DNA of 64,000 bases from Luzula sylvatica (GCA_946800325.1 CAMPEJ010000006.1:434001-498000); one strand, 5' to 3'. Shown: positions 37,217 to 50,939, numbered from the stretch's first letter. Made by a program: numbers and translations. Notes: generated by a model from the letters alone, not told the origin.

Positions 37217-37234
37217 TCCCCGGCAGCGGCGCCA
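37217..37234 (-). promoter_or_regulatory. Primer-binding site complementary to tRNA-Asp
   Basis: The plus strand reads TCCCCGGCAGCGGCGCCA, which equals the 3' end of plant tRNA-Asp(GTC) except for one base (CAG for CAA). In sense it reads TGGCGCCGCTGCCGGGGA and starts two bases after the U5 end of LTR C. tRNA-Asp priming is typical of plant Athila/Tat elements (family knowledge). It fixes the element direction. There is no matching site beside LTR B in region 1. Confidence 0.92.
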
Positions 37235-37236
37235 TT

Positions 37237-38814
37237 TGATGAACGGGTTTTCGATCACTTTTAATTCGAGATATCGTTGTATGTGAAAACCAATTCAATC
37301 AACAAGTTGGAAATATATGTGTATAGTGGAAATATAGAAGTTCGTTCCACGAGGAGTATATGCGTCAAATAATGAATAAAATTCAGATCTTTAAAATAAT
37401 TATTTCGAAGTTTCCAAAATTAATGAAAATTAGTCTACAGAGAGGTCTGAATATTATCAAATTTATCCTAAAATTTCAAACAATTTGGAAAACGGAATAA
37501 AAAGTTATTAACGAATTACAATCAGGTCTCTGAAAAACTGTCCCTGGAAACAGCAGGTTTTCAATTTAAGTTACAATTTTCAAAGACTCATATCAATTCG
37601 AATATTTCATGGAATTCAACGATTCAAAAAGTTCCCGAAACTAGAAATCAAGATCTACGCAATGAAGGAAACAATTTTAACTTTCTATGCAGAAACTTAA
37701 TCTAAATAGGCAGAAACTTAATCGAAAAGAGAATTAAGGGCATAAATTTTTCCTAAAAGGCAGTAATTAAAGGCAAAAGATCAAGTAAAAACACCAACAA
37801 GGATTCGATTCAAGTAAACAAGAAACTAAAGATTCATTAAACCGAGAATTCTTTACACAAATCCAATTCAATTAAAACTACAAGAATTACAAAAAAGGAA
37901 AGAAAACACCTAGAGAGATGAAGTAAGCTTCGAGTCTCGTCTTGGATGCCTTCTCCGTTGCCTTGAGATGCTAGTGAGCTAGTCGCCTCGCACAACGTGT
38001 TCCTTTCGTACCAATCCACTCGCCAATCGAAGTAAGCTCCGTACCGGTTGAGTGAACTCGAGATTTGCAAGATGTCAATTGGAAGAAAGCTCCCAATCGA
38101 AGTAGAGTAAGCTCGTTTTCTTGCTTGCGCGGATTCGGATGAAGAAAGCTCCAACCCAAACCACACAACTCGATCTTCATCGAAGTGTAGACCAAATCAC
38201 CGAATGAAGTAAGCTTCTATTCGGTGCTCGATCCTAGAGAATTATCGTTCGAATTTGCAATTCTTGCTTGTTCTTGAAGGTTCTTGGACTTGCTTAAGAG
38301 GGAGAGAGGGGGAGAGAAAGAGAGTGGGCGTGAAAGTGCTCCGAAGAGCGAGGGAGAGGAAGGGAGAAGCAATCCTGCCCCAAGGGTCCTTGGGGTCTAT
38401 TTATAGTGCATTTGGAGCCCTCTCATTGGTCAAGAGGTGGTTGAGAGGATTGAGGGTAGTTTGGTAATTTTATGTGAGGAAAGTGGGCTGAATGGTGGTT
38501 ATGGAGTGAGTGGTTTTCGTATAGAATTTGGTGTAGACTTTTGTGTGGTATATTACTTGTCTCCTTCCTCATACATGTACCGAAATGGGCAGTATAATAT
38601 ATCGATTTTATCGGCGCGAGGAGAGGAAGACAACTACACTGTTGGAATGCCAAAAACTTTCGCCCAAAAACCTGAAATTATCAATAAAACACACTTAGTG
38701 AAGAAATATTCTTACAATCTTAAATATGAACAATTGTATATATAAAGTTGTGATTCAAAAGGGCTAATATCCCCAAATTAGATATCAAAAAGGTGCTTCA
38801 TTTTCCTCTTATCA
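37237..38814 (-). repeat. LTR C (1578 bp), outer 5' LTR in element sense
   Basis: It runs from TGATGAACGG to CCTCTTATCA on the plus strand. In element sense this is the 5' LTR: its U5 end is followed after two bases (AA) by the primer-binding site, and its U3 end abuts the satellite duplication CGTAT. It is almost identical to LTR B. If transcription starts just downstream of the TATA box, U3 is about 0.4 kb and R plus U5 about 1.1 kb. Confidence 0.95.
38397..38429 (-). promoter_or_regulatory. LTR C promoter boxes (CCAAT and TATA), likely element promoter
   Basis: On the minus strand CCAAT (38429-38425) and then the consensus-like CTATAAATAG (38406-38397) lie about 410 bp inside the U3 end of the 5' LTR. 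The expected start site is about 30 bp downstream, near 38365-38375. This promoter would make the RNA carrying the primer site and the 386-codon ORF. Confidence 0.7.
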
Positions 38815-38819
38815 CGTAT
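38815..38819. other. Target-site duplication, right copy (CGTAT)
   Basis: CGTAT follows the CTTATCA end of LTR C and continues into TTTGAGATC of the satellite, in register with the left side. It pairs with 29150-29154, not with the base context left of LTR B (TTAATT). Confidence 0.93.
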
Positions 38820-39851
38820 TTTGAGATCATTTGAATCGTATCTTTTACTACATAACATTTCACCAAAATTTACAAACACTAAGAAAGTTTGTTTTTCGAT
38901 TCAAAACAATCTGTTTATGCTTTGGGGATTTCAAATAACGTATTTTGAGATCATTTGAATCGTATCTTTTACTACATAACATTTCACCAAAATTTACAAA
39001 CACTAAGAAAGTTTGTTTTTCGATTCAAAACAATCTGTTTATGCTTTGGGGATTTCAAATAACGTATTTTGAGATCATTTGAATCGTATCTTTTACTACA
39101 TAACATTTCACCAAAATTTACAAACACTAAGAAAGTTTGTTTTTCGATTCAAAACAATCTGTTTATGCTTTGGGGATTTCAAATAACGTATTTTGAGATC
39201 ATTTGAATCGTATCTTTTACCACATAACATTTCACCAAAATTTACAAACACTAAGAAAGTTTAATTTTCGATTCAAAACAATCTGTTTATGCTTTGGGGA
39301 GTTCAAATAACGTATTTTGAGATCATTTGAATCGTATCTTTTACTACATAACATTTCACCAAAATTTACAAACACTAAGAAAGTTTGTTTTTCGAATCAA
39401 AACAATTTGTTTATGCTTTGGGGAGTTCAAATAACGTATTTTGAGATCATTGGAATCGTATCTTTTACTACATAACATTTCACCAAAATTTACAAACACT
39501 AAGAAAGTTTGTTTTTCGATTCAAAACAATCTGTTTATGCTTTGGGGATTTCAAATAACGTATTTTGAGATCATTTGAATCGTATCTTTTACTACATAAC
39601 ATTTCACCAAAATTTACAAACACTAAGAAAGTTTGTTTTTCGATTCAAAACAATCTGTTTATGCTTTGGGGATTTCAAATAACGTATTTTGAGATCATTT
39701 GAATCGTATCTTTTACCACATAACATTTCACCAAAATTTACAAACACTAAGAAAGTTTAATTTTCGATTCAAAACAATCTGTTTATGCTTTGGGGAGTTC
39801 AAATAACGTATTTTGAGATCATTTGAATCGTATCTTTTACTACATAACATT

Positions 39852-40118
39852 TCACCAAAATTTACAAACACTAAGAAAGTTTGTTTTTCGAATCAAAACA
39901 ATTTGTTTATGCTTTGGGGAGTTCAAATAACATATTTGTAGATCATTCGAATCGTATCTTTTACCACATAACATTTCACCAAAATTTACAAACACATCAA
40001 AGTTTGTTTTTCGATTCAAAACAATCTGTTTGTGCTTTGGGGAGTTCAAATAACGTATTTTGAGATCATTTGAATCGTATCTTTTACTACATAACATTTC
40101 ACCAAAATTTACAAACAC
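39852..40118. repeat. 123-bp satellite monomer variant with ACACATCAAAG
   Basis: ACACTAAGAAAG is replaced by ACACATCAAAG near 39990, shortening the monomer by one base. The same variant lies near 44948 and 52632. Each produces the same overlapping 88-codon (-) and 60-codon (+) frames. It is a useful marker for tracing duplications in the right block (offsets 4958 and 7684). Confidence 0.85.
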
Positions 40119-43100
40119 TAAGAAAGTTTGTTTTTCGATTCAAAACAATCTGTTTATGCTTTGGGGAGTTCAAATAACGTATTTTGAGATCATTGGAATC
40201 GTATCTTTTACCACATAACATTTCACAAAAATTTACAAACACTAAGAAAGTTTGTTTTTCGATTCAAAACAATTTGTTTATGCTTTGGGGAGTTCAAATA
40301 ACGTATTTAGAGATCATTTGAATCGTATCTTTTACCACATAACATTTCACCAAAATTTACAAACACTAAGAAAGTTTGTTTTTCGATTCAAAACAATCTG
40401 TTTATGCTTTGGGGAGTTCAAATAACGTATTTTGAGATCATTTGAATCGTATGTTTTACTACATAACATTTCACCAAAATTTACAAACACTAAGAAAGTT
40501 TGTTTTTCGATTCAAAACAATTTGTCTATGCTTTGGGGAGTTCAAATAACATATTTTTAGATCATTCAAATCGTATCTTTTACCACATAACATTTCACCA
40601 AAATTTACAAACACTAAGAAAGTTTGTTTTTCGATTCTAAACAATCTGTTTATGCTTTGGGGAGTTCAAATAACGTATTTTGAGATCATTTGAATCGTAT
40701 CTTTTACTACGTAACATTTCACCAAAATTTACAAACACTAAGAAAGTTTGTTTTTCGATTCAAAACAATCTGTTTATGCTTTGGGGAGTTCAAATAACGT
40801 ATATTGAGATCATTTGAATCGTATCTTTTACCACATAACATTTCACCAAAATTTACAAACACTAAGAAAGTTTGTTTTTCGATTCAAAACAATCTGTTTA
40901 TGCTTTGGGGAGTTCAAATAACGTATTTTGAGATCATTTGAATCGTATCTTTTACCACATAACATTTCACCAAAATTTACAAACACTAAGAAAGTTTGTT
41001 TTTCGATTCAAAACAATCTGTTTGTGCTTTGGGGAGTTCAAATAACGTATTTTGAGATCATTGGAATCGTATCTTTTACTACATAACATTTCACCAAAAT
41101 TTACAAACACTAAGAAAGTGTGTTTTTCGATTCAAAACAATCTGTTTCTGCTTTGGGGAGTTCAAATAACTTATTTTGAGATCATTTGAATCGTATCTTT
41201 TACCACATTACATTTCACCAAACTTTACAAACACTAAGAAAGTTTGTTTTTCGATTCAAAACAATCTGTTTATGCTTTGGGGATTTCAAATAACGTATTT
41301 TGAGATCATTTGAATCGTATCTTTTACCACATAACATTTCACCAAAATTTACAAACACTAAGAAAGTTTAAATTTCGATTCAAAACAATCTGTTTATGCT
41401 TTGGGGAGTTCAAATAAAGTATTTGTAGATCATTCGAATCGTATCTTTTACCACATAACATTTCACCAAAATTTACAAACACTAAGAAAGTTTGTTTTTC
41501 GATTCAAAACAATCTGTTTATGCTTTGGGGAGTTCAAATAACGTATTTTGAGATCATTGGAATCGTATCTTTTACTACATAACATTTCACCAAAATTTAC
41601 AAACACTAAGAAAGTTTGTTTTTCGATTCAAAACAATCTGTTTATGCTTTGGGGAGTACAAATAACGTATTTTGAGATCATTTGAATCGTATCTTTTACT
41701 ACATAACATTTCACCAAAATTTACAAACACTAAGAAAGTTTGTTTTTCGATTCAAAACAATCTGTTTCTGCTTTGGGGAGTTCAAATAATGTATTTTGAG
41801 ATCATTTGAATCGTATCTTTTACCACATAACATTTCACCAAAATTTACAAACACTAAGAAAGTTTGTTTTTCGATTCAAAACAATATGTTTATGCTTTGG
41901 GGATTTCAAATAACGTATTTTGAGATCATTTGAATCGTATCTTTTACTACATAACATTTCACCAAAATTTACAAACACTAAGAAAGTTTGTTTTTCGATT
42001 CAAAACAATGTGTCTATGCTTTGGGGAGTTCAAATAACATATTTTTAGATTATTCGAATCGTATCTTTCACCACATAACATTTCACCAAAATTTACAAAC
42101 ACAAAGAAAGTTTGTTTTTCGATTCAAAACAATCTGTTTATGCTTTGGGGAGTTCAAATAACGTATTTTGAGATCATTTGAATCGTATCTTTTACTACAT
42201 AACATTTCACCAAAATTTACAAACACTAAGAAAGTTTGTTTTTCGATTCAAAACAATCTGTTTATGCTTTGGGGAGTTCAAATAACGTATATTGAGATCA
42301 TTTGAATCGTATCTTTTACCACATAACATTTCACCAAAATTTACAAACACTAAGAAAGTTTGTTTTTCGATTCAAAACAATCTGTTTATGCTTTGGGGAG
42401 TTCAAATAACGTATATTGAGATCATTGGAATCGTATCTTTTACTACATAACATTTCACCAAAATTTACAAACACTAAGAAAGTTTGTTTTTCGATTCAAA
42501 ACAATCTGTTTATGCTTTGGGGAGTTCAAATAACGTATTTTGAGATCATTTGAATCGTATCTTTTACTACATAACATTTCACCAAAATTTACAAACACTA
42601 AGAAAGTTTGTTTTTCGATTCAAAACAATCTGTTTCTGCTTTGGGGAGTTCAAATAATGTATTTTGAGATCATTTGAATCGTATCTTTTACCACATAACA
42701 TTTCACCAAAATTTACAAACACTATGAAAGTTTGTTTTTCGATTCAAAACAATCTGTTTATGCTTTGGGGATTTCAAATAACGTATTTTGAGATCATTTG
42801 AATCGTATCTTTTACTACATAACATTTCACCAAAATTTACAAACACTAAGAAAGTTTGTTTTTCGATTCAAAACAATCTGTTTATGCTTTGGGGATTTCA
42901 AATAACGTATTTTGAGATCATTTGAATCGTATCTTTTACTACATAACATTTCACCAAAATTTACAAACACTAAGAAAGTTTGTTTTTCGATTCAAAACAA
43001 TCTGTTTATGCTTTGGGGATTTCAAATAACGTATTTTGAGATCATTTGAATCGTATCTTTTACTACATAACATTTCACCAAAATTTACAAACACTAAGAA

Positions 43101-43415
43101 AGTTTGTTTTTCGATTCAAAACAATCTGTTTATGCTTTGGGGATTTCAAATAACGTATTTTGAGATCATTTGAATCGTATCTTTTACCACATAACATTTC
43201 ACCAAAATTTACAAACACTAAGAAAGTTTAATTTTCGATTCAAAACAATCTGTTTATGCTTTGGGGAGTTCAAATAACGTATTTTGAGATCATTTGAATC
43301 GTATCTTTTACTACATAACATTTCACCAAAATTTACAAACACTAAGAAAGTTTGTTTTTCGAATCAAAACAATTTGTTTATGCTTTGGGGAGTTCAAATA
43401 ACATATTTGTAGATC

Positions 43416-46400
43416 ATTCGAATCGTATCTTTTACCACATAACATTTCACCAAAATTTACAAACACTAAGAAAGTTTGTTTTTCGATTCAAAACAATCTG
43501 TTTGTGCTTTGGGGAGTTCAAATAACGTATTTTGAGATCATTTGAATCGTATCTTTTACTACATAACATTTCACCAAAATTTACAAACACTAAGAAAGTT
43601 TGTTTTTCGATTCAAAACAATCTGTTTCTGCTTTGGGGAGTTCAAATAACGTATTTGAGATCATTTGAATCGTATCTTTTACCACATAACATTTCACCAA
43701 AATTTACAAACACTAAGAAAGTTTGTTTTTCGATTCAAAACAATCTGTTTATGCTTTGGGGAGTTCAAATAACGTATTTTGAGATCATTGGAATCGTATC
43801 TTTTACTACATAACATTTCACCAAAATTTACAAACACTAAGAAAGTTTGTTTTTCGATTCAAAACAATCTGTTTCTGCTTTGGGGAGTTCAAATAATGTA
43901 TTTTGAGATCATTTGAATCGTATCTTTTACCACATAACATTTCACCAAAATTTACAAACACTAAGAAAGTTTGTTTTTCGATTCAAAACAATCTGTTTAT
44001 GCTTTGGGGATTTCAAATAACGTATTTTGAGATCATTTGAATCGTATCTTTTACTACATAACATTTCACCAAAATTTACAAACACTAAGAAAGTTTGTTT
44101 TTCGATTCAAAACAATCTGTTTATGCTTTGGGGATTTCAAATAACGTATTTTGAGATCATTTGAATCGTATCTTTTACTACATAACATTTCACCAAAATT
44201 TACAAACACTAAGAAAGTTTGTTTTTCGATTCAAAACAATCTGTTTATGCTTTGGGGATTTCAAATAACGTATTTTGAGATCATTTGAATCGTATCTTTT
44301 ACTACATAACATTTCACCAAAATTTACAAACACTAAGAAAGTTTGTTTTTCGATTCAAAACAATCTGTTTATGCTTTGGGGAGTTCAAATAACGTATTTT
44401 GAGATCATTTGAATCGTATCTTTTACCACATAACATTTCACCAAAATTTACAAACACTAAGAAAGTTTAATTTTCGATTCAAAACAATCTGTTTATGCTT
44501 TGGGGAGTTCAAATAACGTATTTTGAGATCATTTGAATCGTATCTTTTACTACATAACATTTCACCAAAATTTACAAACACTAAGGAAGTTTGTTTTTCG
44601 ATTCAAAACAATCTGTTTATGCTTTGGGGAGTTCAAATAACATATTTGTAGATCATTCGAATCGTATCTTTTACCACATTACATTTCACCAAAATTTACA
44701 AACACTAAGAAAGTTTGTTTTTCGATTCAAAACAATCTGTTTGTGCTTTGGGGAGTTCAAATAACGTATTTTGAGATCATTTGAATCGTATCTTTTACTA
44801 CATAACATTTCACCAAAATTTACAAACACTAAGAAAGTTTGTTTTTCGAATCAAAACAATTTGTTTATGCTTTGGGGAGTTCAAATAACATATTTGTAGA
44901 TCATTCGAATCGTATCTTTTACCACATAACATTTCACCAAAATTTACAAACACATCAAAGTTTGTTTTTCGATTCAAAACAATCTGTTTGTGCTTTGGGG
45001 AGTTCAAATAACGTATTTTGAGATCATTTGAATCGTATCTTTTACTACATAACATTTCACCAAAATTTACAAACACTAAGAAAGTTTGTTTTTCGATTCA
45101 AAACAATCTGTTTATGCTTTGGGGAGTTCAAATAACGTATTTTGAGATCATTGGAATCGTATCTTTTACCACATAACATTTCACAAAAATTTACAAACAC
45201 TAAGAAAGTTTGTTTTTCGATTCAAAACAATTTGTTTATGCTTTGGGGAGTTCAAATAACGTATTTAGAGATCATTTGAATCGTATCTTTTACCACATAA
45301 CATTTCACCAAAATTTACAAACACTAAGAAAGTTTGTTTTTCGATTCAAAACAATCTGTTTATGCTTTGGGGAGTTCAAATAACGTATTTTGAGATCATT
45401 TGAATCGTATGTTTTACTACATAACATTTCACCAAAATTTACAAACACTAAGAAAGTTTGTTTTTCGATTCAAAACAATTTGTCTATGCTTTGGGGAGTT
45501 CAAATAACATATTTTTAGATCATTCAAATCGTATCTTTTACCACATAACATTTCACCAAAATTTACAAACACTAAGAAAGTTTGTTTTTCGATTCAAAAC
45601 AATCTGTTTATGCTTTGGGGAGTTCAAATAACGTATTTTGAGATCATTTGAATCGTATCTTTTACCACATAACATTTCACCAAAATTTACAAACACTAAG
45701 AAAGTTTGTTTTTCGATTCAAAACAATCTGTTTATGCTTTGGGGAGTTCAAATAACGTATTTTGAGATCATTGGAATCGTATCTTTTACGACATAACATT
45801 TCACCAAAATTTACAAACACTAAGAAAGTTTGTTTTTCGATTCAAAACAATCTGTTTCTGCTTTGGGGAGTTCAAATAATGTATTTTGAGATCATTTGAA
45901 TCGTATCTTTTACCACATAACATTTCACCAAAATTTACAAACACTAAGAAAGTTTGTTTTTCGATTCAAAACAATCTGTTTATGCTTTGGGGATTTCAAA
46001 TAACGTATTTTGAGATCATTTGAATCGTATCTTTTACTACATAACATTTCACCAAAATTTACAAACACTAAGAAAGTTTGTTTTTCGATTCAAAACAATC
46101 TGTTTATGCTTTGGGGATTTCAAATAACGTATTTTGAGATCATTTGAATCGTATCTTTTACTACATAACATTTCACCAAAATTTACAAACACTAAGAAAG
46201 TTTGTTTTTCGATTCAAAACAATCTGTTTATGCTTTGGGGATTTCAAATAACGTATTTTGAGATCATTTGAATCGTATCTTTTACTACATAACATTTCAC
46301 CAAAATTTACAAACACTAAGAAAGTTTGTTTTTCGATTCAAAACAATCTGTTTATGCTTTGGGGATTTCAAATAACGTATTTTGAGATCATTTGAATCGT

Positions 46401-49400
46401 ATCTTTTACCACATAACATTTCACCAAAATTTACAAACACTAAGAAAGTTTAATTTTCGATTCAAAACAATCTGTTTATGCTTTGGGGAGTTCAAATAAC
46501 GTATTTTGAGATCATTTGAATCGTATCTTTTACTACATAACATTTCACCAAAATTTACAAACACTAAGGAAGTTTGTTTTTCGAATCAAAACAATTTGTT
46601 TATGCTTTGGGGAGTTCAAATAACATATTTGTAGATCATTCGAATCGTATCTTTTACCACATTACATTTCACCAAAATTTACAAACACTAAGAAAGTTTG
46701 TTTTTCGATTCAAAACAATCTGTTTGTGCTTTGGGGAGTTCAAATAACGTATTTTGAGATCATTTGAATCGTATCTTTTACTACATAACATTTCACCAAA
46801 ATTTACAAACACTAAGAAAGTTTGTTTTTCGATTCAAAACAATCTGTTTATGCTTTGGGGAGTTCAAATAACGTATTTTGAGATCATTGGAATCGTATCT
46901 TTTACCACATAACATTTCACAAAAATTTACAAACACTAAGAAAGTTTGTTTTTCGATTCAAAACAATTTGTTTATGCTTTGGGGAGTTCAAATAACGTAT
47001 TTAGAGATCATTTGAATCGTATCTTTTACCACATAACATTTCACCAAAATTTACAAACACTAAGAAAGTTTGTTTTTCGATTCAAAACAATCTGTTTATG
47101 CTTTGGGGAGTTCAAATAACGTATTTTGAGATCATTTGAATCGTATGTTTTACTACATAACATTTCACCAAAATTTACAAAAACTAAGAAAGTTTGTTTT
47201 TCGATTCAAAACAATTTGTCTATGCTTTGGGGAGTTCAAATAACATATTTTTAGATCATTCAAATCGTATCTTTTACCACATAACATTTCACCAAAATTT
47301 ACAAACACTAAGAAAGTTTGTTTTTCGATTCAAAACAATCTGTTTATGCTTTGGGGAGTTCAAATAACATATTTTGAGATCATTTGAATCGTATCTTTTA
47401 CTACGTAACATTTCACCAAAATTTACAAACACTAAGAAAGTTTGTTTTTCGATTCAAAACAATCTGTTTATGCTTTGGGGAGTTCAAATAACGTATATTG
47501 AGATCATTTGAATCGTATCTTTTACCACATAACATTTCACCAAAATTTACAAACACTAAGAAAGTTTGTTTTTCGATTCAAAACAATCTGTTTATGCTTT
47601 GGGGAGTTCAAATAACGTATTTTGAGATCATTTGAATCGTATCTTTTACCACATAACATTTCACCAAAATTTACAAACACTAAGAAAGTTTGTTTTTCGA
47701 TTCAAAACAATCTGTTTATGCTTTGGGGAGTTCAAATAACGTATTTTGAGATCATTGGAATCGTATCTTTTACTACATAACATTTCACAAAAATTTACAA
47801 ACACTAAGAAAGTGTGTTTTTCGATTCAAAACAATCTGTTTATGCTTTGGGGAGTTCAAATAACTTATTTTGAGATCATTTGAATCGTATCTTTTACCAC
47901 ATAACATTTCACCAAACTTTACAAACACTAAGAAAGTTTGTTTTTCGATTCAAAACAATCTGTTTATGCTTTGGGGATTTCAAATAACGTATTTTGAGAT
48001 CATTTGAATCGTATCTTTTACCACATAACATTTCACCAAAATTTACAAACACTAAGAAAGTTTAAATTTCGATTCAAAACAATCTGTTTATGCTTTGGGG
48101 AGTTCAAATAAAGTATTTGTAGATCATTCGAATCGTTTCTTTTACCACATAACATTTCACCAAAATTTACAAACACTAAGAAAGTTTGTTTTTCGATTCA
48201 AAACAATCTGTTTATGCTTTGGGGAGTTCAAATAACGTATTTTGAGATCATTGGAATCGTATCTTTTACTACATAACATTTCACCAAAATTTACATACAC
48301 TAAGAAAGTTTGTTTTTCGATTCAAAACAATCTGTTTATGCTTTGGGGAGTTCAAATAACGTATTTTGAGATCATTTGAATCGTATCTTTTACTACATAA
48401 CATTTCACCAAAATTTACAAACAAAGAAAGTTTGTTTTTCGATTCAAAACAATCTGTTTCTGCTTTGGGGAGTTCAAATAATGTATTTTGAGATCATTTG
48501 AATCGTATCTTTTACCACATAACATTTCACCAAAATTTACAAACACTAAGAAAGTTTGTTTTTCGATTCAAAACAATCTGTTTATGCTTTGGGGATTTCA
48601 AATAACGTATTTTGAGATCATTTGAATCGTATCTTTTACTACATAACATTTCACCAAAATTTACAAACACTAAGAAAGTTTGTTTTTCGATTCAAAACAA
48701 TGTGTCTATGCTTTGGGGAGTTCAAATAACATATTTTTAGATTATTCGAATCGTATCTTTTACCACATAACATTTCACCAAAATTTACAAACACAAAGAA
48801 AGTTTGTTTTTCGATTCAAAACAATCTGTTTATGCTTTGGGGAGTTCAAATAACGTATTTTGAGATCATTTGAATCGTATCTTTTACTACATAACATTTC
48901 ACCAAAATTTACAAACACTAAGAAAGTTTGTTTTTCGATTCAAAACAATCTGTTTATGCTTTGGGGAGTTCAAATAACGTATATTGAGATCATTTGAATC
49001 GTATCTTTTACCACATAACATTTCACCAAAATTTACAAACACTAAGAAAGTTTGTTTTTCGATTCAAAACAATCTGTTTATGCTTTGGGGAGTTCAAATA
49101 ACGTATATTGAGATCATTGGAATCGTATCTTTTACTACATAACATTTCACCAAAATTTACAAACACTAAGAAAGTTTGTTTTTCGATTCAAAACAATCTG
49201 TTTATGCTTTGGGGAGTTCAAATAACGTATTTTGAGATCATTTGAATCGTATCTTTTACTACATAACATTTCACCAAAATTTACAAACACTAAGAAAGTT
49301 TGTTTTTCGATTCAAAACAATCTGTTTCTGCTTTGGGGAGTTCAAATAATGTATTTTGAGATCATTTGAATCGTATCTTTTACCACATAACATTTCACCA

Positions 49401-50939
49401 AAATTTACAAACACTAAGAAAGTTTGTTTTTCGATTCAAAACAATCTGTTTATGCTTTGGGGATTTCAAATAACGTATTTTGAGATCATTTGAATCGTAT
49501 CTTTTACTACATAACATTTCACCAAAATTTACAAACACTAAGAAAGTTTGTTTTTCGATTCAAAACAATCTGTTTATGCTTTGGGAATTTCTAATAACGT
49601 ATTTTGAGATCATTTGAATCGTATCTTTTACCACATAACATTTCACCAAAATTTACAAACACTAAGAAAGTTTAATTTTCGATTCAAAACAATCTGTTTA
49701 TGCTTTGGGGAGTTCAAATAACGTATTTTGAGATCATTTGAATCGTATCTTTTACTACATAACATTTCACCAAAATTTACAAACACTAAGAAAGTTTGTT
49801 TTTCGAATCAAAACAATTTGTTTATGCTTTGGGGAGTTCAAATAACATATTTGTAGATCATTCGAATTGTATCTTTTACCACATAACATTTCACCAAAAT
49901 TTACAAACACTAAGAAAGTTTGTTTTTCGATTCAAAACAATCTGTTTGTGCTTTGGGGAGTTCAAATAACGTATTTTGAGATCATTTGAATCGTATCTTT
50001 TACTACATAACATTTCACCAAAATTTACAAACACTAAGAAAGTTTGTTTTTCGATTCAAAACAATCTGTTTATGCTTTGGGGAGTTCAAATAACGTATTT
50101 TGAGATCATTGGAATCGTATCTTTTACCACATAACATTTCACAAAAATTTACAAACACTAAGAAAGTTTGTTTTTCGATTCAAAACAATTTGTTTATGCT
50201 TTGGGGAGTTCAAATAACGTATTTAGAGATCATTTGAATCGTATCTTTTACCACATAACATTTCACCAAAATTTACAAACACTAAGAAAGTTTGTTTTTC
50301 GATTCAAAACAATATGTTTATGCTTTGGGGAGTTCAAATAACGTATTTTGAGATCATTTGAATCGTATGTTTTACTACATAACATTTCACCAAAATTTAC
50401 AAACACTAAGAAAGTTTGTTTTTCGATTCAAAACAATTTGTCTATGCTTTGGGGAGTTCAAATAACATATTTTTAGATCATTCAAATCGTATCTTTTACC
50501 ACATAACATTTCACCAAAATTTACAAACACTAAGAAAGTTTGTTTTTCGATTCTAAACAATCTGTTTATGCTTTGGGGAGTTCAAATAACGTATTTTGAG
50601 ATCATTTGAATCGTATCTTTTACTACGTAACATTTCACCAAAATTTACAAACACTAAGAAAGTTTGTTTTTCGATTCAAAACAATCTGTTTATGCTTTGG
50701 GGAGTTCAAATAACGTATATTGAGATCATTTGAATCGTATCTTTTACCACATAACATTTCACCAAAATTTACAAACACTAAGAAAGTTTGTTTTTCGATT
50801 CAAAACAATCTGTTTATGCTTTGGGGAGTTCAAATAACGTATTTTGAGATCATTTGAATCGTATCTTTTACCACATAACATTTCACCAAAATTTACAAAC
50901 ACTAAGAAAGTTTGTTTTTCGATTCAAAACAATCTGTTT
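43416..50939. repeat. Copy 1 of a ~7.5 kb satellite duplication (offset 7684 bp)
   Basis: This block matches about 51100-58623 with a constant offset of 7684 bp (62 x 124 minus 4). Shared rare marks: the CGTATTTGAG one-base-short monomer (near 43651/51335), TTTTACGACATAAC (45781/53465 region), ACAAACAAAG (near 48418/56102), GGGAATTTCTAAT (49581/57265), CGAATTGTATC (about 49865/57549) and CGAATCGTTTC. Similarity ends near 50940 versus 58624, where TTTCTGC meets TTTATGC. One difference inside is TTCTAAAC at 50551, which reads TTCAAAAC in copy 2. Confidence 0.88.

Larger units (their letters stand above)
34466..37236 (-). mobile_element. Internal region 2 (2771 bp), non-autonomous element body
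   Basis: This is the complete internal region between LTR B and LTR C. In sense order it holds AA plus the tRNA-Asp primer site, a ~135-bp leader, a 386-codon ORF, an AGGCAA hairpin, an internal polypurine-like module, about 1.25 kb non-coding sequence with a purine-rich tract, and a terminal polypurine tract with hairpin. No gag or pol domain is seen. It has the size and build of a short non-autonomous plant gypsy derivative that keeps cis signals and one private ORF. Confidence 0.9.
29155..38814 (-). mobile_element. Composite non-autonomous Ty3/gypsy-type LTR retrotransposon with three LTRs
   Basis: The composite runs LTR A - internal 1 - LTR B - internal 2 - LTR C, with all LTRs in the same direction. 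Each outer end is TG/CA, and the 5-bp duplication CGTAT flanks the whole unit. Sense is the minus strand: the primer site lies beside LTR C, and polypurine tracts lie beside LTR A and LTR B. No gag, protease, reverse transcriptase, RNase H or complete integrase was seen, so it is non-autonomous. The degenerate integrase C-terminus, tRNA-Asp primer site and GAGGAC/GGGGG module point to the plant Athila/Tat group (family knowledge, not a search). It could be a co-inserted tandem, or an older element later joined by a younger cDNA through LTR recombination. Confidence 0.93.

Noticed and set aside
37217..37234. tRNA gene fragment
   Set aside because: Only the 18-nt 3' end of tRNA-Asp is matched, beside an LTR end, as expected of a primer site; no cloverleaf.
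38815..38860. Satellite on the right being a different family or orientation
   Set aside because: It continues the interrupted monomer in the same register and direction as the left block.
43532..43813. 93-codon plus-strand ORF, repeated at 51216-51497
   Set aside because: Again a satellite translation across a one-base-short monomer; no start context, domain or independent conservation.
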